IMG/VR virus record: IMGVR_UViG_3300050138_000339
Location: 1-44,300 of that record
Length of the DNA stretch: 44,300 nucleotides
Source of the DNA: a virus
Direction: 5' to 3' (one strand)
Of the stretch, positions 15,743-23,857 are shown piece after piece (the stretch's first letter is position 1; every line of letters starts with the position of its first letter). The notes beneath the pieces were generated by a model. It did no database searches, was not told the origin of the DNA, and was given only the letters and a program-made list of their open reading frames with translations. The translations under genes and the position numbers were made by a program.

Positions 15743-16153
15743 TTACGCTAGACCGAGCGCCGTCGCTGCCGATCCCGTCTTGGAAACCGCAACGAGATAG
15801 CCCGCGTCTCCCTCGAACGAAAAGGCGCTGTCGATCACGACGGCCTCCCCTGCGAGGTAGTTACTGACTTGGGTGTGATACTTGGCAATGTCAGCGGTGA
15901 CGGATGCGAGGATCGTCGCGTCCTGCCCCTCAACAACGCCCGAACTTTGGAGCGCGGTCAACGCGCTGCCGACTGCGGCGACACCGCTTGAGACGTTCGT
16001 GATCGGGGCCGAGGTCGCGATTGCCGTCGCGACATTGCCGACTGCGGTGACGATCGGTTGGATATGGGCGACGGTAACGGAGGCTCCCTTGAGCCCGCCG
16101 ATAGCGGAGAGAACGGTCGAGATAAGCGAGATCGCGGTGAGAATAGCTGGCAT
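15743..16153 (-). CDS. Hypothetical 136-aa Ala/Val-rich protein
   Basis: The product is rich in Ala, Val, Ile, Ser and Thr, starts with a hydrophobic helix (ILTAISLISTVLSAIGGL) and continues as an amphipathic helical protein. There are no Cys or catalytic motifs. The gene is tightly placed between a 17-codon frame and the small membrane protein. Membrane association is possible. I do not recognise a family; its neighbours are likely lysis genes. Confidence 0.45.
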   Translation of the reverse strand: MPAILTAISLISTVLSAIGGLKGASVTVAHIQPIVTAVGNVATAIATSAPITNVSSGVAAVGSALTALQSSGVVEGQDATILASVTADIAKYHTQVSNYLAGEAVVIDSAFSFEGDAGYLVAVSKTGSAATALGLA

Positions 16154-16156
16154 GAT

Positions 16157-16210
16157 TTATGGTCCTTGCTGCGGCTGCGCGGCCTGTTGAAAAAAGTTTG
16201 AGAGGGTCAT
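16157..16210 (-). CDS. Possible 17-aa micro-ORF with good ribosome site
   Basis: An ATG at 16210 with AAAGGT five bases upstream opens a frame for a 17-residue peptide that is Gln- and Ala-rich (FFQQAAQPQQGP) and ends four bases before the next ATG. The ribosome site is as good as that of most genes here. It may be a real microprotein or a short coupling frame that feeds ribosomes to the 136-aa gene. Confidence 0.35.
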   Translation of the reverse strand: MTLSNFFQQAAQPQQGP

Positions 16211-16220
16211 AGCGTACCTT

Positions 16221-16571
16221 TCATTCGAGCGAGTGGAGCGTGGTGGGTGGCAAAGGCCCTGCGGCCCAAGATTCGATCGCGGCAGTCGCCAACTGAACGA
16301 GCCCCGCGCTCAGGGTATCATAGATGCCCGGCAGTTGCGCCTTCAGGTTCGAGGCGAAGCCGTTGATTTCGTTGACGAGGCTTCCGTGCTCGACCTGCGC
16401 GACGATCCCGCCCGTGGGGACGGCCTTGACGATCACGGCGGCGGTTGCGTCGATGCTTTTGTTTGCGGCGGCGAGCGCGGGCGTCTTTGCAGCCGGGAGT
16501 TTCGCGCCGACGAGCGCCACGGCGTACTGCGCTACGCTGACCAAGAGCGGCTTCGCGTTCACGCTCGCCAT
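16221..16571 (-). CDS. Hypothetical 116-aa Ala-rich helical protein
   Basis: The protein is Ala-, Val- and Leu-rich, with N-terminal segments (LLVSVAQYAVALVGAKL) that may lie on or in a membrane, and a Lys-spaced helix (NKSIDATAAVIVKAV). It follows a two-helix membrane gene with five bases between. No family was recognised. It resembles the 136-aa protein just downstream in composition, so the two could be distant relatives or partners. Confidence 0.4.
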   Translation of the reverse strand: MASVNAKPLLVSVAQYAVALVGAKLPAAKTPALAAANKSIDATAAVIVKAVPTGGIVAQVEHGSLVNEINGFASNLKAQLPGIYDTLSAGLVQLATAAIESWAAGPLPPTTLHSLE

Positions 16572-16576
16572 TGCGG

Positions 16577-16930
16577 CTACGGCCCTTTCGGAACGAGCGT
16601 CATTGTCGCTGATTGCGGTGAGGGAGCCTGAACGGACGGCTGCAAGATTGCCGAGCCGCCGCTTTCGACCGGAACGGTGTTTGCATCGGCCTTGCGCGCC
16701 TGGACGCTTCGCGCGTAGGGGCCAATGCCGAATACGAGCGCAATGAAGAGCGGGAAACTCGATTCCCGCAGGAACGCGAAGAACGTCGGCCAGTCATGGA
16801 ACTCCGCGTTCGTGAAGCCCCAGGTCACGGCAAAGACAACGACCGTCCAAAGCGCGAAACTCTGCGAGATGAGCCATTCCCGGATGGGAGATGGCACCGC
16901 GTTCCATTGCGCCAGCAAAAACTTCATCAC
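16577..16930 (-). CDS. Membrane protein, holin candidate
   Basis: The 117-aa product (GTG 16930 or ATG 16927) has two membrane helices, about residues 24-40 (SFALWTVVVFAVTWGF) and 58-73 (FPLFIALVFGIGPYA), and a polar Ser/Pro tail. It lies six bases after the end of the peptidase-like gene. A two-helix protein next to an endolysin candidate fits a holin or a membrane regulator of lysis. The N-terminal amphipathic part (IREWLISQ) is also common in phage holins. This is inference from topology and position. Confidence 0.5.
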   Translation of the reverse strand: MMKFLLAQWNAVPSPIREWLISQSFALWTVVVFAVTWGFTNAEFHDWPTFFAFLRESSFPLFIALVFGIGPYARSVQARKADANTVPVESGGSAILQPSVQAPSPQSATMTLVPKGP

Positions 16931-16936
16931 GCTACG

Positions 16937-17368
16937 CTACCGAGAGCCCAAATGCACATGGTCCTCACCGTCGTCCACAAACGAGGTCGGGCCAGCGGCT
17001 TTGAGGTTGGCGTCGGTATCGGCGGAGCCGCCAAGCCCAATCTGATAGAGGTTCGGGAGCCCGGCGCAAAACGCGAGGAACCCCTGAAACGTGAGCGTTC
17101 CGGCATCAACGTAGTTTCCGGGCGTGGCATCCGAGAGCGGCCAGCAGTCCACGCAGTAGCCGTTGAAATGCGAGTGGAGCCCGAGCGCGCTGTCGTCGTG
17201 GTGGTCCGTCTTGACCGCCGTAATCTCCAGGTGATACCCGCCCCCGACGACTTCCGAGAGCAACTCGATGAGCGCGTTCTGCGTGATCGCAGGATCGAGC
17301 AAGTCCGAGGACTGCGTATCGTTCTGAAAGACGAGGTGGCCCGAATCGAGCAACTGCTGTCGCGTCAT
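16937..17368 (-). CDS. Peptidase M15-like endolysin candidate
   Basis: The 143-aa protein has the metal-ligand pattern of the M15/DD-peptidase fold: SHFNGYCVD at residues 66-74 (His67 and Asp74) and DHVHLG near the end (His137 and His139). The length suits a single-domain phage enzyme that cuts peptidoglycan cross-links. The ATG at 17368 overlaps the upstream TGA (ATGA); the 58-residue longer frame is a shadow of that gene. With membrane genes on both sides it is the best endolysin in the window. The spacing between ligands is not typical of every M15 family, so a profile search is needed. Confidence 0.55.
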   Translation of the reverse strand: MTRQQLLDSGHLVFQNDTQSSDLLDPAITQNALIELLSEVVGGGYHLEITAVKTDHHDDSALGLHSHFNGYCVDCWPLSDATPGNYVDAGTLTFQGFLAFCAGLPNLYQIGLGGSADTDANLKAAGPTSFVDDGEDHVHLGSR

Positions 17369-17730
17369 TTCGGATGCCCTGTAAACGTGCTGTAGATATT
17401 CAAGCAGAGGTTCCCGACGACGGCCCCCGTGCCGAGCGCAACCATCCCGGTAATCCACCTGTAGGCTCCGTCGATCGTCTGCACTTTCTGCACGATGCCC
17501 GCCCTCGGAATCCCGGTGTCGGAAATATCGCCGATGAGCCAACCCTTGACGAGTTTCACTTCACTCAGAATGTCATCCACCTTGGCGTCAACGTCCTGGA
17601 GTTGTTCGACGGTGGCCCATTGCAGCCGTCCCTCAACGGCGTGGCGGTGCGCGCGATCGAGCGGGTCCTCAAGGATTTCCGCATCGTAAAGGTGCGGGTC
17701 GGGAGGCTTTGGCTTCGGTCTATTCGGCAT
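17365..17730 (-). CDS. Membrane-anchored protein with helical region
   Basis: This 121-aa protein has a Pro-rich start (MPNRPKPKPPDP), a long helical middle (residues 33-65, heptad-like, EQLQDVDAKVDDILSEVKLV) and one C-terminal membrane helix (residues 93-112). The layout resembles the small membrane proteins beside endolysin genes (XhlA-like haemolysin/holin proteins). It overlaps the peptidase-like gene by four bases, so the two are co-translated. It may help the endolysin reach or cross the membrane. Confidence 0.5.
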   Translation of the reverse strand: MPNRPKPKPPDPHLYDAEILEDPLDRAHRHAVEGRLQWATVEQLQDVDAKVDDILSEVKLVKGWLIGDISDTGIPRAGIVQKVQTIDGAYRWITGMVALGTGAVVGNLCLNIYSTFTGHPK

Positions 17731-17821
17731 AGCGAACCGCTAGACGAACGCATGAGGGCCCCTCCGCATTCGTGTGAGGACGCAGCGCATCGAGGTCGTC
17801 GGAAACCCTTTGACCTGCCAT
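17720..17821 (-). other. Short stretch with competing small frames
   Basis: Between the membrane-anchored gene and the next one upstream there are two possible small frames on minus. One opens at ATG 17821 (33 aa, MAGQRVSDDLDALRP) and overlaps the next start. The other opens at a GTG inside the upstream gene and ends at 17740 (about 41 aa, with VEIWQVKGFPTTSMR). Neither has a strong ribosome site. At most one is real and I cannot decide which. Confidence 0.25.
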
Positions 17822-17845
17822 ATCTCTACTTGTAGTCCCTGGGGA

Positions 17846-18124
17846 CTAACTCGCGCAAGTAACACGGCGCTGGAACCTCTCCCGTAGGCGTTCGGCGCTG
17901 GCTTCGGGGTCAAGGCGCTCCCGCCGCAATCCCTCAAGCCATGCCGCCTCTATGTCTGCTGTACCACCTTCGAAGCAAAGACGCAAGAAAATCAGGTTCC
18001 GATCGCCGCTGCGCTCCATCACCAGCGCCGCACCGGAATCAAAGTTTCGGCGTATCCACCATTGCAGCGTTCGGATACGGATAAGATTGAATCCGTGCCC
18101 GGCGCGCTGCTCGAAGCAACTCAT
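17846..18124 (-). CDS. Hypothetical 92-aa protein after the portal gene
   Basis: The start is ATG 18124, which overlaps the portal TGA (ATGA); longer versions run back into the portal gene. The protein is charged, with a basic centre (IRIRTLQWWIRRNF) and a C-terminal helix rich in Arg and Glu (GLRRERLDPEASAERLRERF). No motif was recognised. Translational coupling to the portal suggests a head accessory. Confidence 0.5.
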   Translation of the reverse strand: MSCFEQRAGHGFNLIRIRTLQWWIRRNFDSGAALVMERSGDRNLIFLRLCFEGGTADIEAAWLEGLRRERLDPEASAERLRERFQRRVTCAS

Positions 18125-20175
18125 GCCGCGGCTCCGGTTTTCTTTTGGCGCTTGCTCCCAGGCTTCTTGGGCTGATTGGGCTTTTGCCCGGGCTCGGGCA
18201 TCCCGAGCAGTTTCCACCTTTGGCGAGGATCGCGCATGAGTTCTTCGATCCGACGCACCGCCGCCGTCGCGCTCGTAATCGACCCGATCTCCTCAAGCAG
18301 CCCATAAATCGTATCGAGGTCAACTGGAACGCCCGCGTTCTTGAGGTTCAAGAGCGTGTTCAACCGCGCGCTCGGACCAGCCGGCTGCCGCGACCCAGCC
18401 TTTGCCTCAACCACGAACGGGTCGGTCAGATACGCCCCGAGCATTGGAACGGGCTCGGGAACCCCGGCGTCATTCTTAATCTGCACGATCACGGGCGACG
18501 TGTAGAAGCGGGCCATGAACTCAAGGAAATGCGAGCCGAGCGTTCGCATGGCGCGCGACAGATTCGCAAGCGAATCGCGGAACCGCACCCCGGAGGCCTC
18601 CTGGTGCATGGTCGCCGTCTCGGTCGAAACCTGCATCCGCGGCGGAACCTTGCCGAGTGTCATATCGCTCAGGCCCGACAACTCTTTGATCTGTTCCACG
18701 AGAAACTTGATCGTCTGCGGAATGTAGTTCGGCAACTCGGGCGCACCCTCGCGCTTCGAGTAGCGCAGCGACTGAATCGTCTCGCGCTGAATGGCCGCAG
18801 GGGCGTTGGTGAAATCGTCGTTGGAAAGCGGCTCGCCCTCCCACACCCGCCACAGCGCGTTACCAGCCAAATTCGCGTTGTCGTACACCAGCGACACGAA
18901 GCGCACCAACTGCTCGTATACGTCGGCAATGAGGTCCACGTCGCTCGGCCCATCTTGGCCGCCGCCAGGGTCAGAGTTCGCCTTGACCTCGGCAAACGGG
19001 AAATAGCCGAGCGGGTTCATCCGGTCGTCGGCCTCAATGTCCTCATCGACAATGACGACGAGCCGCCCATCGGGATAGAGCGGATACCGAACTTTGTGCG
19101 TGATCGCTTCGAGCGCGGGCTTGTCCGAAAGTATCTTGATTGGCCCGTACACTTGGAGCGCGTTTACCAAGGATTCGGGTAACTCGTAAATCGTCTCGCC
19201 TTCGGTCACGATGCGCCGCAGCGGCTCCTCATCGAGCGCATCGACCGTCTCGAACATCTTGGGCCGGGTCGCAACGTCCCCCGAAGTCAGGAACTCGACT
19301 TCTTCAATCTCGATCGACTTGTGCGGGCGCGTCCAGAACTCTTGGACCCGAATGCCGCTTGTGCCCGCCGACGTATCGGGTGGGTTCGGAGAAGCCGCAT
19401 ACGCCGGGGTGTAGTACGTCTGTCCGCCGGATGACGCTGGCATGGTGTATGCGGCTGGGGGCGAGAGGACGCTTTGGTTCTCGCCGTCGTTCTCGTCCCG
19501 CGGCTGGTCGTACTTCCGGTCGAGTTTCCCGCGCAGACCCTTGAAGCGATCGCAGAGCGAACCATACGATTCACGGTAGTCGGCAAGGAAAATCTCGGCG
19601 TCGTCGGGGCTGGTCGCATTGCGGTCCATCGAGCATTGCTCGCCCAAAAACACGACCAGCCGCGGCTCGATGCGGTCGCCCTTGAGGTGCGGGCGCAGGC
19701 TCAGATACGCTTTGCCTTGGACACGGCTGACCAGGGTTGCGTCGTGAATCTTCTGCTCCCAATTGTTCTCGACGTAGGCCTGGGACCAGGCGGCAGTGGC
19801 AATATCGGCGCGCTTTTGCTTCTTGCGGTCGAGCGCCGAGTACGAAACGGACGGCTTCGCATCGGTCAGAATGGCCGTCCACGTCAAGGGAACCGTCGCG
19901 CAATAGTTGAGTTTGGTTCCGATCTTCCATTTCGGACGATCCCGCCACCACGGAGTACCGCCGCGGGCCATGTTCGTGTTACGCTTCATGCGCTCGATCA
20001 CGTCTTGGCGTTCACGTTTGAGCGTGGCCGAAACGCTGCGCGCCCAATCGATCATCGGAGAACGAACGCGCCGAGACTTCTGGGCGGGCGTATCGGTGAC
20101 GGGCGGCTGAGAGCCCACGAAGCCGCCCGCGTGAACGTCGCGATCGTCGGCCCCAAAGACGTTGCGGTTCGCCAC
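18121..20175 (-). CDS. Portal protein
   Basis: The 684-aa protein has the layout of podovirus portals of the P22/SU10 type. A helical N-terminal region (WARSVSATLKRERQDVIERMKRN) is followed by the YCATVPLTWTAILTDAKPSVSY segment, the wing and a long helical stem. A conserved tail follows (GLSDMTLGKVPPRMQVSTETATMHQEAS at about residues 505-532, then LANLSRAMRTLGSHF). The portal is the twelve-fold ring through which DNA enters and leaves the head. The GTG start at 20175 overlaps the upstream TAG by one base. The C-terminus is very basic (KKPGSKRQKKTG), as often where the portal touches DNA. Confidence 0.85.
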   Translation of the reverse strand: MANRNVFGADDRDVHAGGFVGSQPPVTDTPAQKSRRVRSPMIDWARSVSATLKRERQDVIERMKRNTNMARGGTPWWRDRPKWKIGTKLNYCATVPLTWTAILTDAKPSVSYSALDRKKQKRADIATAAWSQAYVENNWEQKIHDATLVSRVQGKAYLSLRPHLKGDRIEPRLVVFLGEQCSMDRNATSPDDAEIFLADYRESYGSLCDRFKGLRGKLDRKYDQPRDENDGENQSVLSPPAAYTMPASSGGQTYYTPAYAASPNPPDTSAGTSGIRVQEFWTRPHKSIEIEEVEFLTSGDVATRPKMFETVDALDEEPLRRIVTEGETIYELPESLVNALQVYGPIKILSDKPALEAITHKVRYPLYPDGRLVVIVDEDIEADDRMNPLGYFPFAEVKANSDPGGGQDGPSDVDLIADVYEQLVRFVSLVYDNANLAGNALWRVWEGEPLSNDDFTNAPAAIQRETIQSLRYSKREGAPELPNYIPQTIKFLVEQIKELSGLSDMTLGKVPPRMQVSTETATMHQEASGVRFRDSLANLSRAMRTLGSHFLEFMARFYTSPVIVQIKNDAGVPEPVPMLGAYLTDPFVVEAKAGSRQPAGPSARLNTLLNLKNAGVPVDLDTIYGLLEEIGSITSATAAVRRIEELMRDPRQRWKLLGMPEPGQKPNQPKKPGSKRQKKTGAAA

Positions 20176-20918
20176 TAGACGGCTCTACGATCGCGGCGCA
20201 GATTGATTCCAGTCGCTCGCCACATCGGCAGCACGTCGCCCGCGACCGCCTCCATCGCGCGCTTCACGTTGCGAACAGGGCGGCTCGCCTCCTCGGCCAG
20301 CGCCGCCTCGCGCTGCGCCATGAAGCCTTTGTCCCACAGCACCATATCCTTGGTCGTCTGGCGGTAATGCTTGCGCCCCCGAATCTGCGTTCCGCCTCGA
20401 ATCACGGTCCCGTCCCGAGCGCGAAGCAACTCGCCGTCCAGGATCACCGGGTCGTTGCCGGGGATCGTTTCGGCGTACCCGACGTAGAACTCGTCGCTCG
20501 CCTGAATCTGCGCGGTCTGGAGCACTTGCTGAAAGTCCTCGGCGGACTGATAGCGCCGCGCCTGCTGGCTCTTGCGCTGCGTGACCTGCCAGCCGATCTG
20601 CTCCTGCGAGGCGAGCAGAATCTGCACGAGGTCGGTCGATGCGGTCGAACGCATGACCGGGGCCCAATGCTCCTCGACGTAGACCGAGACTTGACGCACA
20701 CGATCGCGCGGAACGTCCGTCGCCTCGTTCATTGCAACGAACCTCGGCGCGGCAAGCGCGGCCTCGAGGTGCGGCGGAGGCGGAAGGTTCGCGCGGGCAA
20801 CGTGGGTCGGCAGGCCCTGGCGCGTCTTGAAAATGTCAGACGGCGAAACGATTTCGCCAATCGGCAACGTCGGGTCTACCAACTTGCCAAAAAACGCGCG
20901 CAAGTCTCTTAACCGCAT
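20175..20918 (-). CDS. Hypothetical 247-aa protein upstream of portal
   Basis: The frame is open much further to the right, but that part lies opposite the terminase gene and is a shadow; the ATG at 20918 is the first sensible start. The protein is soluble. It has a long helical segment (residues about 100-165, with Gln/Arg-rich KSQQARRYQSAEDFQQVL), then PGNDPVILDGELLRARDGTVIRGG and a basic C-terminal end (GINLRRDRRAV). It is coupled to the portal by a one-base stop/start overlap. Gene order would suit a packaging or head factor, but I see no motif that decides it. Confidence 0.5.
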   Translation of the reverse strand: MRLRDLRAFFGKLVDPTLPIGEIVSPSDIFKTRQGLPTHVARANLPPPPHLEAALAAPRFVAMNEATDVPRDRVRQVSVYVEEHWAPVMRSTASTDLVQILLASQEQIGWQVTQRKSQQARRYQSAEDFQQVLQTAQIQASDEFYVGYAETIPGNDPVILDGELLRARDGTVIRGGTQIRGRKHYRQTTKDMVLWDKGFMAQREAALAEEASRPVRNVKRAMEAVAGDVLPMWRATGINLRRDRRAV

Positions 20919-20960
20919 TGCAAGCGGAAATGCGCCTGCTTCACGGAAGGTTCCTCCTCC

Positions 20961-23000
20961 ATGTCCTCTAGTCTGTACAGGCCAGAAGAATCTCTCGATC
21001 TCCCCGGCTTCCTGCGTTGGAAGTTTGGAAGCGACGAACCGCCCGAAGGACAAGGCAATATCTGGCGGCTCGCATCGACAGCGCACGTTCATTCGTCCTA
21101 CCACTTCTTCGCGTCGAACTTCGCCTACGTCGCCGACAAGCGCGGCGAACTCACGACGCTCCAACCATTCGTCGGGCAAGCCATCCATCGCGTCACCCTC
21201 GACTCGCAACTGCGCGCCGGGCTGCCCGGACGCATGGCCGAAGTCAAGGCCCGCCAACTCGGCTGGACCGTCGAGAACATCGCCCGCGCGCTCCACTTCT
21301 GCCTCGATGAGAACAAACGCGCGCTCATCCTTGTTGACGACGAGGACGTTGCCGCAGAGCAAGCCACGCGCCTCGGAACGATGCTCAACGGCCTGCCCGG
21401 CTGGCTTCAGCCGATGCGCCGCATTCAAAATTTGAAACATCTGGTCTTCGATAATCCGAACCCGAAAGACCGCGCGCGGAATCCCGGCCTCAACTCCGCT
21501 TCGCAAATCACCGTGCCATCGTCGTTCCGAGGCGTCCCGCCCGGTTTCGTCTGCATTTCCGAGTACGCGCACATGGACGCCGAACGCCAGAATAACGTGC
21601 AAATCGGCCTAATCTCGGCCATGCCGCTCTCGCCGTTTTCCATCCTCATCATCGACACGACGCCAGCCGGAATCGACGACAGCTACTATCCGATGGTCAT
21701 GGAGGCCGTCGCCGACAATCCAAAGTGGTCCAAACGCATCGAGAACTGGCCTGGAGAACTAAGCGCGCAAGACGTGCTCAACGGTATCCTCGGCGTTCCC
21801 GACTGCGTTGCCAAAGGATACCCCGGCGTTATGGTTCCTGCGATCTGCCCGTGGCGCTTTCACGAAGAATACACCTGCCGCACCAAAAACAACCCGCGCG
21901 GCGAACTTCGCCCGCTCACCAAAGAGCATCGCCGCGAAACAGAATCCACCCTCGGCAAACTTTCGAAGTATGGCGGCGAGGAAGAGATCGACTACCGCGA
22001 CCGCTACGGCCTTTCAACCGAGCGCGCGTTCTGGCGTCGTCGCAAAATCGACGGCTACAAGTTGCCGACCGAGGAATCAAAACTACTCGCTTTCAGGCAA
22101 GAGTTCTTTTCCACGATCGAGAGCGCGTTCCAGGATACGGGCGCGGCTCCGTTTGATCGAGCCTGCCTCGATACGCTCGGACGCCAAGAGCGCACTCCGG
22201 TCGCAGTCGGCCTCTTCGAAGAAGAAAACAAGTTCGCACATTGGGAACTCAACGGCTCGGATATAACAAGCGTCCACCGCGACCGCAACCCGTGGCACGA
22301 AATACGCATCTACGCGCCACCACAGCCTGGCGAAAAGTATACGATGGGCATCGACACGGACATTGCCTACGAGTCGCCCGACTCCGACGCTACGGTCGCG
22401 CAAATCGTGCGATTCCGGGATCGCAAAGTCTCCGCCACCTATGAAGCGCGCGTCCCGTCCCACTTGCTCATGCACCAATTTTACTACCTCTACAAGTGGT
22501 ACTTCAACTGTTACTACGCGATCGAAACTGCCGGCATGGGCTACGACCTTGTTCGGCGCTGCATCGACCGAGGCATGGGCAACGTCCACTACTACAAACG
22601 CTACGACGCCGACTACCCCGAGCCAACGAAGTTCCCCGGCTGGGAAACCAACCGCATCACGCGCCCGCAGATGGACCAATGCCTAACCGAAATGATTTGC
22701 CACCGCAACCCCGATAGCGGGAAGGCAGAGCCCCTCATCAACGTCCCCGACGCCAAGACGCTCAAGGAAATCCGTGGGCTGTCGCGCACTCCGAGCGGCG
22801 CGTTCAAGTCAGCGCGCGGTAAAGACGATCACGTTGACGCGCTCGACATTGCGTTGCTCATCGCGGCAGACCCGTACTCGGGGCTCATTCGCCGCGAACA
22901 GGAACTTGAGGAGCAGCGTAAGGCCGAGTTCGAGGCATCGTTCCGGTGGATTATCGGAGGCAAGAGCCAGCGGAACCGCCCCGACCTCGCTCGGATTTAG
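20961..23000 (+). CDS. terL: Terminase large subunit
   Basis: The 679-aa protein is the DNA-packaging motor ATPase and nuclease. The ATPase part has a variant Walker A (KARQLGWT, residues 96-103), a Walker B with catalytic Glu (FVCISEYAHM, Glu201) and the coupling motif IIDTTPAG (about 230-237). The RNase-H-like nuclease part has Asp465 (MGIDTD), Glu522 (IETAGMG) and Asp622/623/626 (KDDHVDALDIA). GGAAGG lies ten bases before the ATG. It is the only large plus-strand gene in a minus-strand region, with just 42 bases to the divergent neighbour. Its stop overlaps the next convergent gene by four bases. Confidence 0.92.
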   Translation: MSSSLYRPEESLDLPGFLRWKFGSDEPPEGQGNIWRLASTAHVHSSYHFFASNFAYVADKRGELTTLQPFVGQAIHRVTLDSQLRAGLPGRMAEVKARQLGWTVENIARALHFCLDENKRALILVDDEDVAAEQATRLGTMLNGLPGWLQPMRRIQNLKHLVFDNPNPKDRARNPGLNSASQITVPSSFRGVPPGFVCISEYAHMDAERQNNVQIGLISAMPLSPFSILIIDTTPAGIDDSYYPMVMEAVADNPKWSKRIENWPGELSAQDVLNGILGVPDCVAKGYPGVMVPAICPWRFHEEYTCRTKNNPRGELRPLTKEHRRETESTLGKLSKYGGEEEIDYRDRYGLSTERAFWRRRKIDGYKLPTEESKLLAFRQEFFSTIESAFQDTGAAPFDRACLDTLGRQERTPVAVGLFEEENKFAHWELNGSDITSVHRDRNPWHEIRIYAPPQPGEKYTMGIDTDIAYESPDSDATVAQIVRFRDRKVSATYEARVPSHLLMHQFYYLYKWYFNCYYAIETAGMGYDLVRRCIDRGMGNVHYYKRYDADYPEPTKFPGWETNRITRPQMDQCLTEMICHRNPDSGKAEPLINVPDAKTLKEIRGLSRTPSGAFKSARGKDDHVDALDIALLIAADPYSGLIRREQELEEQRKAEFEASFRWIIGGKSQRNRPDLARI

Positions 23001-23857
23001 CCCGCGTCCTTGCGCCGGATCGCGTGAAAGAGGCCGATGGTGTCACTGGCAGGCTTCAACGTGACGGCGAAACCTTTGGCGTAGAGAAAGTCCATGAGCG
23101 CGCCGGAATCGACCGGGAGCGGAAGGTTCTGCATTTCGGGCGCATCGGTCGGAACGATATGGTACTCGCCTGCGATCTCCTGAATGCGATCGAGCAACGT
23201 CGAGGTATAGAGGAGCGGCCATTCGCCGCCCTCGCAGTCAAGTTTGAGGAACCGCACCGATTCGTGCGGCGCGAGAATCTCGTCAAGCGAACGAGACTCG
23301 ACTACCGGGCCGACCACGCCAAACGAGTTCCACGCGCCGTTGTAGTGGTACTCTGGTGCGCGATGCTCGTCGCTTCGCACGACGGCGCAATGGTAGTACG
23401 CAACGCCGTCGTCCATGCCCGCAAGGTTCTGCTGCCCGGCCTCGACATGCCACGGGTCGATCTCGAAGGCGTAGATGGAGCGTGAACCCATGCGGTACGC
23501 GAGGTGGGCGAACGAGCCGATGTGCGCGCCAACGTCAATCACTACATCGTCTGCCGCGAGGGCCGGGCAGTTGTACTCGTTCTCGACGGCGACGGCCATC
23601 CAGGTATCTTTCTCCGACTGCGTTCGGTACGCGCGCGGCTTGAGGTGCGGCGGCCCGGCCCAGTTGCGGTCGAAGGCATCATCGCCGCCTCTCAGTAGTA
23701 TTTCTAATTCTTTGCGACACCACTCTTCAAAACAGGCACGAGCGATCTCCAACTTTGTTTCGATGCTTTCGCATAGTTTCCGAGACGTTTGGTTATCGCG
23801 AAGCTGAATCTCGGGGATAATGATCTCGTCACGATAGACCTTCCAATTCTCGCTCAT
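22997..23857 (-). CDS. FkbM-family SAM methyltransferase
   Basis: The 286-aa product has the SAM-binding motif VVIDVGAHIGSFA (105-117), an acidic strand end FEIDP (131-135) and the FkbM hallmark VRFLKLDCEGGEW (about 208-220). FkbM enzymes usually O-methylate sugars or other small groups. The ATG at 23857 overlaps the upstream glycosyltransferase stop (ATGA). It is the last gene of the glycosyltransferase run and would cap or tailor the sugars they add. The 5' part (23690-23800) is poorer in GC than its surroundings, which may mark recent gain. Confidence 0.8.
   Translation of the reverse strand: MSENWKVYRDEIIIPEIQLRDNQTSRKLCESIETKLEIARACFEEWCRKELEILLRGGDDAFDRNWAGPPHLKPRAYRTQSEKDTWMAVAVENEYNCPALAADDVVIDVGAHIGSFAHLAYRMGSRSIYAFEIDPWHVEAGQQNLAGMDDGVAYYHCAVVRSDEHRAPEYHYNGAWNSFGVVGPVVESRSLDEILAPHESVRFLKLDCEGGEWPLLYTSTLLDRIQEIAGEYHIVPTDAPEMQNLPLPVDSGALMDFLYAKGFAVTLKPASDTIGLFHAIRRKDAG

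Noticed and set aside
20910-20962. 17-codon minus frame (MEEEPSVKQ) between terminase and its divergent neighbour
   Set aside because: Its start is the reverse of the terminase start and its Gly/Glu codons are the reverse of the terminase ribosome site, so it is probably incidental.
20919-21602. Upstream extension of the 247-aa gene opposite terminase
   Set aside because: The extension is antisense to conserved terminase motifs and has no fold-like sequence; the ATG at 20918 is preferred.
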